Program-made: the position numbers and the translations under genes
Shown here: positions 21,484 to 34,000 of the stretch, piece by piece
Numbering within the stretch: the first letter of the stretch is position 1
Layout: each line of letters begins with the position of its first letter
Notes under the pieces: generated by a model
What the model saw: the letters and a program-made list of their open reading frames with translations, nothing else
Database searches by the model: none
What the model was told of the DNA's origin: nothing
Assembly: GCF_003573695.1 (NCBI RefSeq)
Contig: NC_039360.1
Coordinates: 62,032,815-62,096,814 of the forward strand
Direction of reading: 5' to 3'
DNA length: 64,000 nucleotides
Source: Papaver somniferum
Taxonomy: Eukaryota > Streptophyta > Magnoliopsida > Ranunculales > Papaveraceae

Positions 21484-24400
21484 TGTAGATGGTGGATTTT
21501 CGAAAAAGGCTAAATTCGTAAACTCATAATTATATGAAACTCTGATTCAGCAATCAGACGTGAGTATAGAGACACGAGTCTCTCATCGAATTCTCAACAT
21601 AAAGTACTTTCTCTCAGAGTACATGTAGATATGTAGTCTCACAACCGGACAACGACATATCTCAGGAATACTGATACTTTCAGTATTTATTTCTATATAG
21701 CATTATGTGATGGACGGCTCCTAGATAGCTTGCTCTGCTAGTATAGAGCGATAACGTCCTCAGGAACAAACAACGAGTTTACCCTGACTATATAAAGGAT
21801 ATGACTTACCGACAAGCTCATACCGGGATGATTAATGCTCCTAGACAGCTTGCTCTGCTAGTATAGAGCCACAAAGTTAATTATTCCTAATTACAATCGC
21901 TCATATTCCATGGTCGAATCCACGACTGGTCCCATGGAATGACATTAACAATTGTTCTGATTCTATGATCGAATCCACGGCTTGATCTCATAGAATAACA
22001 ATATTATCTCATTAATCCGATTTCATGATCGAATCCAAAACTGGTCTCATAAATGGTAATAGATAAACCTTAGTTACTCCGATTCTATGGTCGAATCTAC
22101 GATCCCATGGAATGGTAATGCTCACTTTATTATTCTGAATTCGTAGTTGAATCCTCAGCTGATCCTATGAATTAATAATAAACATCTTATTACTCAGTTT
22201 TGTGAATTATTCTCCACTGAATTCCACAATTAGTAATAAATAATCAACAACCGGGCGTCTGAGCTACCTCTAAGCCTCGATTCAAATGGTGAAGGTGTAT
22301 TCAACGATGATACACTAACAGTCAGCGCACGAACGAGTATTTCAAAAATACAACGAAACGATGAACCTATGCAAAATAGAGAAGAAAATAATAAATAAAT
22401 AAAATATTGACCAGGGTGCTGGGAGCACGGACACACGACCGACCGACCGTGTCATGGTCAATCCCACGCCAGTTTTATGTTTTTTATGCACTTTTATTAT
22501 TTTCCATGATTTGATGAAAATCCTCTCATTTTATCAAATCTCTTTCATCTCGAGGAAACTCCTCGGTTTCATGGTACTTTCATAATTCCATAAAAAATAA
22601 TATAAAATTAAGGAAAGGAGTGTGGGGCATGACCATTAACCAACCGGCCATGACTTGGTCCCAACCGTCCCACACCCACGGTTCATCATTATTTTATTAT
22701 TATTATTATTATTATTTCTCTAATTTCATGAAAAAACTCCTTGATTTCATGGTATTTTTGCACAAATCATCAAATAATAATAATATAAAATAAATTATGA
22801 AAACTTGTGGGAACGGGCCTTGGCCGGTCGGCCATGCCCTAGCCGGTCCCACACGGCCCTTTGTTTTATTATTTTTAGTTTTCCTTGATTTCATGGTATT
22901 TCTCTCAAATTAGGAAAAATTCCCTCAAATCATCAAAAATACCTAAAAATTATGAAAACTCGTGGGACCGGGCCCAAGCCGGCCGGCCATGCTTCCACGG
23001 TCCCACACGCCCTTGTTTTTATTATTTTAATATTTTTTGCTTCCCTGAACTCATGAAAAATCCTTCAGTTCATGGAAACTCCCTAAATTCATCAAATTTC
23101 TCAAAATTTATGAATTTTTCATAAAATCATTATAAAATTAGGGAAACTTGTGGGACCGGGCCTTGGCTGGCCGGCCATGCCTCCACGGTCCCACATGCTC
23201 TTGTTTTATTATTTTAATATCTTTTGCTTCCTTGAACTCATGAAAACTCCTTCAATTCATGGAAACTCCCAAAATTCATCAAATTTCTCAAAATTCATGA
23301 TTTTTTCATAAAATCATCAAAATATTATAAAATTAAGGAAAAGGCACCACGGGACCGTGGTCACGACCGGAGGAACATGCATTGACCACGGCGGTCCCGC
23401 GCCTCCTCATTCCTTATTTTATAATTATTTTTCATCATCTTATGGTGTTTTCCTCAGTTTCGTCGAAACCCTAATTTTGGCATATTTTCTCGAATGGATG
23501 CTCAATTGCACGCCAGAAAATATCAAAATTCTCAGGACTGAGACGCGGACGCCTTGGGGACACGAGCATGCTATCTTGACCGACCAAGATAGCATGCTAT
23601 CTTTGACTCACGGAAGCCGGTCCCATCAATTTTCACAGTTTTGACCTAATTTGCACAATTGCTCGTATTAGGTCCAAAACTCTCCCAAACACTTTGGATT
23701 TTCATGAAATGATCGTCAGGCGGTCACGGGACAACCCAGGGCCGGTTTCATGACTCCATGGTCGATCCCTCGCCTTTTCATAATTAATTAGGTTCTCTCA
23801 CCTAAGGCTCAGACGAGCATTTTGAATAAATGATTAAACCAGCATTTAATCATTCTTCCACCAACAAATCGTTAACTCTTCAGGAGTTCTCCGTATTTGC
23901 TCACGTGAGCATATAGACACTACATGGTTGATCCACGGTCCCATATAGTCGCTTCCTCCTTCGTCCCATGGTTGAAATTCTGACGAACCATGAATTGATC
24001 ATCAATTGATCAAATTAGGGTTTCTGAATCCAAGGATCATCATTCCAGATTCTAACCTTAATAATTTTATGACGACCTCATGGTCATTAATTTTATTAAG
24101 TATGCTCGGTTTAATGACCAGTATTCTAATTAATATTTTTGGTACGCTGCCAATAATCCATCAGACGAGCAACACATGCTCAGACGGTCAAATATTCAAC
24201 AATTCATCACATGAGCAACGCTTGCTCAGATGATAAATATTTGCTCAAACCAAGGGATATTGGTTCAACAATCAATATTCAACGATCCATCGAATGAGTA
24301 ATACTTGCCCACTTCATCGTAAGAATTATACCTCTGTCTCATGACATGTTCAATTCATGAGTTTTAGAACATCATGTTCAACTCAACAACTACATGGACT

Positions 24401-25136
24401 CATCGTCCCATCAAACCACGAAGTCATCAATTGACTAACAAACCACGAGATGTCAATCGTGCCACTTGGGGGGATATCACTTAGGGTTTTGGTCTGGCGG
24501 TCTACGGCACGTGTGTTCAAACACACAATGGAATATGAGCAAGTCGTGCAATCAGTTGAAGGAATTCACGAGGTAGTGGGTGGAAAATCGACCAAGTCTC
24601 CACACGTTGAGCAACTGGTTTCAAACACGATCTCCGCTTCCCCACTCCTTGATTCCATCAATTATCACACTTCATGGAATCATGGTGTCTAAAATTCCAG
24701 CAATATAAATAAGTCTCTGAATCATGATTGAATCATCGGCATCAACAGTATCATCAATCTCACGTCAAAATGACAACACGAGATCATCAACTCATCAATT
24801 GAGCAACTACTCTCAATTCAGAAATTTCAATCACTCAGAGCTTATCGTATTCAGAATTCACACACCCACAATATTTAATTACCATTGATTCCAGACATTT
24901 GTCAGCTTCCCTCCTACAGATCAACCCATCCTCTCTTGTGACCGAATTTACTCTGGAACGGTCATTGTCTTGATTTAGGCCGGAGTACTACAGAGTGATC
25001 TCTCGAATCTAAACCACCCCCTTTGCAGCGGTGCATCTGTGTGAGGTTTAACATTTCTCTCGGTTCGAGGAGTCTCCTCCGTACGGTCGTCTCCTCAATT
25101 TCTTAAAAACCAGCAAATCGTTTTTCCCCATCTACA
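21484..25136 (+). repeat. 3' LTR of element C (3653 bases)
   Basis: Colinear with the 5' LTR, including both hairpin arrays and the TATA-like element (24703-24712), with scattered substitutions and small indels. It ends ccatctaca at 25136, followed by the duplication ctgtg. Confidence 0.92.
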
Positions 25137-25141
25137 CTGTG

Positions 25142-25481
25142 TTATTTCTATTCCGCATTATATTTTGTTATATAATTGAAATATCACAGGTTGTGCGTTT
25201 GAATCAATCAATTGGAAATCCGACCTTTGGTTGTTTATTGAAATTGATTGATCCTTGAACATTGGTCTTTGGTACCGTTAAAGTGATTTCTCTTGTATTC
25301 AATTAGACTCGCATATTTCTAGTTGCTTGAGAAAGAATTGAATCAAGAAAGAGAGATATAAATCTTTGATATGCTTTATTAATATTGAGTTTGGTTGATT
25401 CTCTTGAAAGTATATCGGAGTTTGTCCATACAGATTGCTAAGCGAAATATTAGGTGCGGTTGTTGTACCCCCGCTTTTTCA
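25142..25481 (+). repeat. Second LTR of the copia-type element, right part
   Basis: Continues the LTR interrupted at 9247 (gttatttctattccgcatt..) and ends ctttttca at 25481, as in the complete copies at 31002 and 40206. Confidence 0.85.
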
Positions 25482-25483
25482 AT

Positions 25484-25494
25484 TGGTATCAGAG
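25484..25494 (+). promoter_or_regulatory. Primer binding site (initiator Met tRNA)
   Basis: tggtatcagag two bases after the LTR end matches the initiator-tRNA-Met primer site usual in plant Ty1/copia elements. The next bases (gaggc) differ slightly from the intact copy at 31005. Confidence 0.75.
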
Positions 25495-25547
25495 GAGGCA
25501 AACACGTTCAAGACCTTATAAGTCTGTGTTTGTAGCAATCTGACTCT

Positions 25548-26816
25548 ATGGATAATCAGAATATCTCTGATAACGCAACATCAGTTCAAAGTCACCCCTG
25601 TGAGCTTCAAAGTCGTGAAGCTCTTAAAAGGGACGTTGTCTCCAGTCCACTGTCTGGATATGCATTCAACTGGGAGAAATATCTTGATGATCAGTTGGAT
25701 GATCTTTCAGATAACAATGACTCAGGAGAAGGACAAAGCCTTGATGAGGAAGTCTCTCAGTATATCAAGTTGTTTGATTGTGACTTGAAAGAAAAAAGGT
25801 CAACAACTTGCTTGAGAAAATACATGGCTCCTCTTTGTCAATAAAACAGAAAATTGAGAAAACTCTTTAAGGGATGTGATTGTGGATATAAACTCTTAGA
25901 ATCTATTGTTAAAGATCGTGATGAAGATATACGCTCGAAAAGTTTCGAATGTGACAATCTTCTGCGAAATCTCTTTGTGTTGAAAGAAAAACTTGCGGAA
26001 TCTGAAGCAAGATATGACTCTCAATAAAAAAAAATTAATGACAAAGAACTCAGTCTTCTCGCCAATGAAAAATCCTTGGAGACTGACCTTGCTGCTGCAC
26101 TTGATAAAGTGAAATCACTGGAAGAGAATCTGAGTAGATTCAATTCTAGCTCTACAAAATTATCCTCTATGATTGGAGCATGTAAAGAACATCCTGATAC
26201 ACGTGGTCTGGAATATAAAGGAATAGACGCTCCAAAAACGAATAAGATCAATTTTGTTAAAGCTAATTCTTCATGTGAGAAACCTTTTGTAGCATGTAAT
26301 ATGTCTGGAAACAAGGATTTTGCCCCTTCTAAATCTAGTCACACGAGAACGGTTAAGAACAATTCCTTTAACTGCTATTATTGTGGAAATAAAGGACATT
26401 CTAAGCGAAGATGTCATTTTCGTTTAAGGGATGAAAAACTTCACAACATTCTTGCATGGATGTCAAAAGAAGTTATTAAACCCGTCTCTCACTTTGTTGG
26501 AGTAAAAGGCATTTCCAACAATCAAGAAAAATTCTGTGATAAGATTTTTCTTAATTGTGTTTTTGAAACAAAAAATATCGACAGTGGCAGAAGGGCAACT
26601 AACTCCGAAAAGAGAAAGAAAGAAAAGTTGAGCCTCTGTTCTCTCTCTGAACAAGACTGTGGATCAAAGTCTCCTGCTCCAGATTTCATTCATATCAATA
26701 ATCGAGTCTCAAAGCTTAAGATCAGCATAAACAGACTCAAACAGAGCATCAAAAATACAAGGAAAGCGGCTGACTCAGGTACTTCTAGTTTTCTTGATAA
26801 AACTTTCTCAACTTGA
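25548..26816 (+). pseudogene. Gag of the copia-type element, with two in-frame stops
   Basis: One frame from the ATG at 25548 runs to 26816, with stops at about 25842 and 26026. Recognisable parts are an acidic EEVSQYIKLFD segment, a coiled coil (LETDLAAALDKVKSLEENL), a GLEYKGIDAP motif and a CCHC zinc knuckle CYYCGNKGHSKRRC at 26373-26414. The N-terminal capsid (UBN2-type) domain of copia Gag is missing, as in the intact copy at 31067-35288. After about 26490 it no longer matches that copy. The stretch to 26816 (including NNRVSKLKISINRLKQSIKN) may belong to the disrupted PMD gene instead, so the right boundary is uncertain. Confidence 0.75.
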
Positions 26817-28581
26817 GCTACTTATGCGACTCCAGGTTATGTAGACTTCTGGCGTCAGCAACTTGAGCGCTTGCACAAGTTTGCAATGGATGTTAAGTAT
26901 CTGGAACGAGAGTTTCCTTCTGCTGATGTGATTTCTGATCGACCAAGGTTGAAGCATCTTTCCAATGGTGATAAAAGAAAAACGCCTCCATAATGTTCTC
27001 AGGTTAGTTTTCTCCTTATGATTTTGGTGAATGCATGATAACTACACCTTAATTAATTTATTGTCTTTGTTGTAGGGTGGTCGTATTGTAAGATCTCGAA
27101 CTCATATAGACTTTTCAGAATTTCAAGAAAGTCCCCAGGGTGAAGAAAGCAGGAGCAGAACATCTTATAGAATGATATCGAATAATGTGAAGTCTCCAGC
27201 CGTTTCTTTGGTGAGTTGTTGGAATTTCCCTTATCATCGCGATTTTCCTTTGTCCATGTAATTGGGATCCAAAAGAACATTGTTAATTTGTTTCAGAATT
27301 TTTGTCCGTCGGTCATTGACGGTCTTCATCTTACCTCCATACGAACAATCCAGGAATCCAACATTGATGAAGAAGTTGATGTGAGTATCCTTTTGCGTAA
27401 GTGATTATGGCATTTACTTGAATGAAGTAATAATAATTGTTGTTGATGTACCCAGGAGGATATGGTTGTGGAAATCCAACATGGACAGGTTGTTCATTCG
27501 TCTTCAAATAATGGTGGGAAAGAGAATCTTCAAGAATTGGGACCGAATGGAGGTAATGGTGTTCCCAATATTGGTGCCGGCCATATTAATCCTTCGAATG
27601 ACTTGGGAACCCCTCAAGTAAGTATACACTTCATATTATCTTCATAGAAGTATAATATTGCTGATTTGAGATTGAATGAATGAGAATCCACATGAATGAA
27701 TGAAAGTTTTTAGTGAAACACGTCACCAGAAAATTCAGAACTCAACGTTTTAGCAAAAACGCCATAAAATCTTCGTCCAACGTCAGATTTTCGCGATCTA
27801 CCCATGTATCCTTACGTCCATAAAATTTTCAAGCTTTATCAAAGAATATTTTCAAGTTTTGAGCATGTTTAGGGGTCGAAACCAGCGAAACAGTAAACTT
27901 CTAGGAGACCTTCAGAAAATTTTCAGCTAACAAGTAGTCTAATGTTTTGGCCACAACTCTTCACTAGTTTATCCAATTGCTATGAATTTTTGATATTTGG
28001 TAGAAATCATCCATTCGAAAAGAATGGTATATGATTCAGTCTTATATTCCTTACCAATTGCTCCCAGTTTGTCGTTTTATACAGGGTAGTATAAAATTTC
28101 TTCAAATAGGCTTGTTGAAAAACGTGATTTATAACTTCCACACTATTTGCTCATATCTTGGATGCATAATAAAGAACTTAGATAGTATTAGTTCACTCAC
28201 ATGCTGGATTTTATGATCGCCTTTTGCTTCCATGCTCGAATTGCTCTAATCTCATGTAATCTTCGTATTAGGTACCGAATGCCGAAGTTGAGAATTATAG
28301 GATCAATGATGCTTATTTGAACAATACGACGAATGAAAGTAGTGGAGTCACCATATCCGCACCTCAGGGTCATGAGAACATTGTTACTGGAGTTGTTGAG
28401 GAGACCGAGACTTCAGTCATTGTTTCTTCAGTGATGGAAGAAATTGAGTCGGAGGAGACTATTCCATAGGAAGCTGTTGCTATGACCGTGGAAGTTGCAC
28501 CAATGATTGAGAACCGTATAATATTACATGAATACCCTAATGCAGGAATTATTTGTGATCCTCCATTTGGTGTTCTACTCC
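26817..28581 (+). pseudogene. PMD antisense gene of element A, middle exons
   Basis: Five exon segments: up to 27002, then 27076-27210, 27297-27380, 27456-27617 and 28272-28581. The introns begin gttag/gtgag/gtaag and end ag. Every junction falls in phase 0. The first segment has ATPGYVDFWRQQLERLHKF, like the end of a PMD region. The next three are hydrophilic linkers. The last is acidic (VEETETSVIVSSVMEEIESE) and runs into NAGIICDPPFG, where the TR-GAG copy at 28582 is inserted. Two in-frame stops are visible (26991 and about 28468), so the gene is dead apart from the insertions. The gene resumes at 40212. Confidence 0.7.
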
Positions 28582-31002
28582 TGTTAGAGCATAGCTCGGT
28601 CGACCTCGCATGCGTTGCTATCTCAAGCACGTTTGTCAATGTTAGTGATCAAAACTATAAGTCTTGATTTCTAGCCTACATAGCTAAGTCTCGGACTAGG
28701 ATAGAAAAGTTTAGTTGAGCTCAAGGACTTTATGACAATTCATCATACAACGACGAAGATCTATACAAGGAACCGTGGAACTTCATCAACAAAAAGGTAT
28801 GTGGAGACTTGAACTTATCTATCACTCAAAAGTCTATCTATTCTATCTCCTAATTTTTATGAGACAAAAGTTGTATGCTATATAGACTAGATCATACACA
28901 TTTGACATTTCGAGCTGAGCATTCAATGCTTATCTTTTATCTCGAAATCGTGTGTTGGTAAAGCGTTTCGCTTTGATCAAGTTTATCTTCACCTAGTGAC
29001 GAAAGTCATGAAAAGTTTCAATCACTTTGAGAATTGCTCTGACGTGAATCAGTCTGTGAATAACGGCTACATGGCGTCCTCTGAGAATGTCTCAATGGTT
29101 GAAATGAGAGTTTAGATTACATAACCATGTATTCCTTTAACCGAAGTTTTCGAACTTTGTTGATCAAGAGAAATCGAGAGGATGGTGGAATTCGCTTGCC
29201 AAGTCCGCGAACCTAGTCCGCAGACTCAGTCGGCGAACTGTCGGAAGTTTTCGACCGAGAATTTCTGCTGGATTTTCCAAAACTCGTTTGTGTTCTAAGT
29301 CCGTGAACTCAGTCCTCGAACTGGCGAAAGTCTCTTTGCCGAGATTTTCAGCTGAGTTTGGAAAACTCCACCGGTTGTCTTAAGTCCGCGAACTTGTTTG
29401 TGAACTTAAGAGGTTGTGATCTAAAGATGTGCTCTGAACATGAAACTTAAATTACTAAGGAATGCTTTATTCAAACCATGGCTATAAAGTTGATGAGCCG
29501 ATTCAATCAAATCGAATCATCTTTGTTTCAATTGTGTCTTGTGTAGTTACATAAGATCTCATAGTAATTGAACAACTCTTTAACTAGTTCATTTGAGTCA
29601 ATTGAACTAGTTATGGTGAAGAAGAATAAGGTTGATATGAAATACTCATATGGTTAACCTTTTGGGTTACTATGTTGAACCAACATATACGTACACGTTT
29701 GGGCATGGTTTTCACAAACCCAGTAAACGTTTACCCAAGTGTGTGTGACAAGCTAAGTTTTCGATCTGACGGTTGAGAAATATTAGCTTGAATCTAAATC
29801 AGGTTTTCATCTAACGGTGAATAAGGATTGCTTTGTACCTAAGGAAAAACCCTGATTTGAAGGTTATATAAAGGAGACATCTAGTATTGTGCAAAACTAA
29901 TCCCCACACGTATGTGTGCTACTAGTGCGCCCGCTAGAGTCGATATCCATTAACCTTTGATTTTCTTTTCTAAAATCAGGTTAACGACTTAAAGACTTCA
30001 TTGGGATTGTGAAGCCAGACCGATACTACTTTTATCGTAGTTGTGTGATCTGATCTTGCATCTTCTATCGTGCGAGTATAATCAATTGATTGGATTCAGA
30101 TCGTGAGATTTCTCCGATAGGCAAGATAAAGAAGTCACAAACATCTTCGTCTCACTGTTTGTGATTCCTCGACAATCCGCCTATGTAGTCAGGAAGGATT
30201 GTAGAGAGGTGACTGATTAATCTAGGCTGTTCTTCGGGAATATAATACCGGATTATCAATTGGTTCTTGTTCACCTTGATTTTATATCTTAAGACGGAAT
30301 AAAACCTAGGGTTTATCTGTGGGAGACAGATTTATCCTTTGATAGACTTTTCTGTGTGCGACAGATCTGTTTATTATCAAGTCTGTGATTTTTGGTTGCA
30401 GCAACTCTTGGTTGTGGGTGAGATCAGCTAAGGGAATCAAGTGCGTAGTATCCTGCTGGGATCAGAGGCGTAGGAGTACAATTGTACCTTGGATCAGCGG
30501 GAGACTGATTGGGGTTCAACTATAGTCCAGTCCGAAGTTAGTTTGCAGTAGGCTAGTGTCTGTAGCGGCTTAATACAATGTGTATTCAATCTGAACTAGG
30601 TCCCTGGGTTTTTCTACATTTGCGGTTTCCTCGTTAACAAAATTTCTGGTGTCTGTGTTATTTCTTTTCCGCATTATATTTTATATAACTGAAATAATAC
30701 AGGTTGTGCGTTAAGATCATCAACTTCTCTAATCCAACTTTTGGTTGTCGATTGTAGTTGATTGATCTATGGATATTGGTCTTTGGTACAGTCCAAGTTA
30801 TCTCTCTTTGATAAAGACTCGCAGATTTCTATTTGCTTGAGTAAAGATCAAATCGAGAGATTGAGATATAAACTCTTTGATATATGTTTTTATTGATTGA
30901 GTATGACTCTCTTGTTGATTCTCATAAAAAGTATATTGGAGTTTGTCCATACAGATTGCTAAGCGAAATATTGGGTGGTGTTGTTAGACCCCCACTTTTT
31001 CA
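28582..31002 (+). repeat. 5' LTR of the TR-GAG element
   Basis: Begins tgttagagcatagctcgg and ends cccccactttttca. TATA box at 29863-29874. The variable region with repeated gtccgcgaac-type words lies at about 29200-29400. It matches the 3' LTR closely. Confidence 0.92.
29863..29874 (+). promoter_or_regulatory. TATA box in the TR-GAG 5' LTR
   Basis: gttatataaagg is at the same LTR position as in the other copies. The transcript would start about 30 bases on, near ctaatccccacacg. Confidence 0.6.
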
Positions 31003-31004
31003 AT

Positions 31005-31016
31005 TGGTATCAGAGC
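31005..31016 (+). promoter_or_regulatory. Primer binding site of the TR-GAG element
   Basis: tggtatcagagc starts two bases after the LTR and is complementary to the 3' end of initiator tRNA-Met, the standard copia primer. Confidence 0.85.
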
Positions 31017-31066
31017 AGGCAAACACGTTAAAGACCTTATAAGTCTGTGTTTGTAGCGATCTGATT

Positions 31067-34000
31067 ATGTACGAGTCTATCTCTAATAACGTGATAAGCA
31101 CGTAGGTGCTACATTTTATACCCATATTTATATTAGTTAGGACTCGATATTTTAACTGCTAATACTATTTTAGTGTTTTTGTAGAAAGTACAAGGAAATC
31201 AATTCACTCGGAGAATAAATGGCTAAATAGAAGCAAAATAAAGTTTGCGACGAAAATGAGCAAAGTTACTCACAGTAATATGACCTTAGATGTGGCTGGC
31301 CTGGTATTTTTACATATCAGCAGCACCAAAATTACTGGCGGCACTAAAAGAGTCTGTAGCTGGTCTGCATGCCGTAAAACAGGTGATGGATTAAGTCAGC
31401 AGTTGTTTCCTTTCTAAAGCTTCATTAGCAATTCTGTTCGTCACCAAACGAGAGGGAGTATCGTTATAACTTCAAAGCAGCTGCCATAAAACAGGTGATG
31501 GATTAAGTCAGCCGGCATCAATTGGAATCAGCAGCTACAAGCTATATGAGTTGTACCATGAACAATGGGGTTCGACCAAAAATGGAGTTGATGGAAGTGA
31601 CAGTGGTGGTTGTCTCGTTTATGCAATGGATCGGGTTTGATCGTTGGTCTTTGTGGTTGAATAATTGTAGCCGATGGAGTGAAATGATGCTGATGTTGCT
31701 ACCATTGTTGACATCGGTTCATGGATGCATACCAAGGAAGAATGGGTCTCAAATTGGCTGTGTGTAGAAACTTGGTTGAGCTGTGGAAATCGGTGATGGC
31801 TGAGATGTTCAAGTAACAATGGAAATGGAATTGGGTCTGCTGGTATGTATCGAATGAAGAAGCATCAGTTGGCTGCAGTACACGCGGTGCAGGAAGGAAC
31901 ATGGGTGCGCTGATCTGTTGTGAGTTTTAGCTCGAGTTGGGGCTGTAATTCCGTCGAGAGAACTCAGGGAAGGAAGATATCGCCGCTGCCAGAAATAAGA
32001 AGAACTAATGGGTTCATGGGGTTCGAATCAGTGAACAGTTGGGACGAAGGAGCTGTTGTTGCTGCCATCGAAGAAGGTCAAAGAAAGCAGGTTCTGTATG
32101 TTGGTCGGAGTTGGTGATGTGGCTGGACTTGGGAAGTGCAAAGAACTTCAGGTGCAACCGATGAAGGAATTTATGCTGTAGCCGAGAAGGTCAGAGGACA
32201 AGAACGGCACTGTTGGTGCCATACGTGCGAGAAGAGAATGGTCAGTTTGTTAGCCGGAGTTGGTAACTGAATCGATTGCAGCTGGGTACTGTGAACAATG
32301 GGTCTTGGCATTTGCTGATGAACGACAGCAACATCAAGAGATGGGTATTGCGGCTGGATTAATCGCGACTGGTGGAGGTTTTCCATGGTTTTAATTCTGA
32401 TCAATTGAAGTACGAGACGTTCATACTCGTGGCTGGAATACCAGGGAGAGAATAAGGAAGAACGGAAACCACGAGGCTTGGTTGATGGCTGCGTCTTCTG
32501 ATTACATGGATGCTGGAAATAACAACTCGTTGGGGATTTGACAGCAGATATAATCAACCGAATAAGGAGTTTAAGGTTTGTATGTTGGCTGGAGACATTG
32601 CTGTCAGAGAATGGTAGTTGGGTTCGTATGGATGTGCAGCCAGTGGTGGTCAACAGCGCAGGTGCGAGACTTTGTGTTTGTGTTTGGATTTGGTTGAAGT
32701 GTTTGTTTCTGCGAATTTTGTTCGTGATCGAGAAGCATTTGGCAGCACCAAAGTTTTGGTTCCATGAAAGTGTGCAACATGGTTTAATGGCCTGAAGTTG
32801 GACGGAGCTGGATAATTGGAGCTGTAGCCAGTAGTGGACATGGTTTGTATCTATAATTTGGTTCCGGGGAATGGAAGGGCCTGGTGTTGGATTGGGCCTG
32901 GTAACAATATGCTAGGTCTTGTTGGACTGGGATTCTTTGGAGGCCGCTGTGGCTGCGTTTTCTTTGCTGTGAGAGCCGCGGACAGAGACGAGGAGAGGAA
33001 TAGGGTTTGCAGTATATTTTCCTAGTTCCATTTTGATTTGAGGAATCAATTTCTCTTGAATATGTTTATGGCTTTTAAGAAAGCCATGTCTTGCTAGAAT
33101 TATGTAACTAGGGTTTTTGCTTGAAATCATTTTGGGTATTAGACTACTTTGATTTGGTTTGATTTGATTATATAGCAATAGACCATTATGATTTGAATAG
33201 AATAATTCTTGAATAAAATTTATTGATTAATCGAAAAAATGAGTTATTGCTTCACCGGTTTTGTAAACCTTTGTGCTTAATTGTTAGGGTCACAAATATA
33301 TTTGTCTACTTATTTGATATTCTATGCTTTGGTTAAATTTTTTGATGGGGTATGCTTAGAATAGCCATGTAGTATTTGTGAACCTAAATTTAGTCTCGTA
33401 TAATTTTCTCGCTAACGCAATTTGATGGTGCATGCTTTGGTTTAATCTTTTGATGTGCTATGCTTAAGGTGTCCCAGCGATATTTGCGAGTCTAATACAT
33501 ATAATAGGTGATGTCGATAGAACAAACAATAAATAAATATTCAAAATTATGTTTCATTTCAGTAATCGAGTAGAAATAGTGGTGGATACCGTAAAACCCT
33601 GGTTACCGACTCTCTCATTGCATTTAATTAATTCTCTTGGTTGTATTCTTTTATTTCTTTAATTCTGAAAATCTCAAAAACATTATTGTTGGTTAGTTGA
33701 TTTGAGAATACTGATTATTAGTATTTCTACCGCTCCCTATGGGTTCGACCCGTACTTGCCTCTGTCTACTAGTTAGACACCGTGCGATTGCGGTTATTAC
33801 ATATAGGGTTCTCCCAGATCCTATCATAACGTACCAGTTCAGAAATTACCAGATGATTCTAAAAGCTTGGATTCACCTGAGAGAAGTGTCACATCTAAGT
33901 CAATATCTAAACATTCTCTTGATGTAAAAATTGTTGATTGGGAAACTCCCCTAGAAGAACAATTGGATGAACTTTCTGATGAAGGTGATTCAGATATTGA

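Larger units (their letters stand above)
9248..25136 (+). mobile_element. Element C: 15.9-kb Tat/Retand-type Ty3/gypsy retrotransposon with antisense genes
   Basis: Complete in outline: 5' LTR 9248-12898, primer site at 12901, gag remnant, protease, RT, RNase H, second (archaeal-type) RNase H, integrase, two antisense genes, polypurine tract, 3' LTR 21484-25136. The 5-base target duplication ctgtg is at 9243-9247 and 25137-25141. The LTRs end tgtagatgg..ccatctaca. The dual RNase H places it in the Tat clade. The first ~240 bases of the two LTRs differ at about a dozen positions, so the insertion is not recent. Pol has several frameshifts and stops and the capsid domain is missing, so it is not autonomous now. 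Confidence 0.9.
1853..26500 (+). mobile_element. Copia-type gag-only element (TR-GAG family), rearranged, inserted in the PMD gene
   Basis: Order seen: LTR (1853-3813, right end missing), Athila-like fragment (3814 to about 6338), element 3' region (6339-7259), polypurine tract, second LTR (7260-9247 continuing 25142-25481), primer site, gag pseudogene (25548 to about 26.5 kb). A full second LTR followed by another primer site and gag is not the order of a simple insertion. It suggests a tandem LTR-body-LTR-body arrangement from unequal recombination, later truncated on the right. The right junction with the PMD gene is uncertain (26.48-26.82 kb), and no target duplication can be paired. Element C (9248-25136) sits in the second LTR. 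Confidence 0.7.

Noticed and set aside
31003..31020. tRNA gene
   Set aside because: Only the short tRNA-complementary primer site is present. No cloverleaf is formed.
32171..32653. Minus-strand frame of 160 codons
   Set aside because: Same reason: it lies within the solo LTR 31092-33826.
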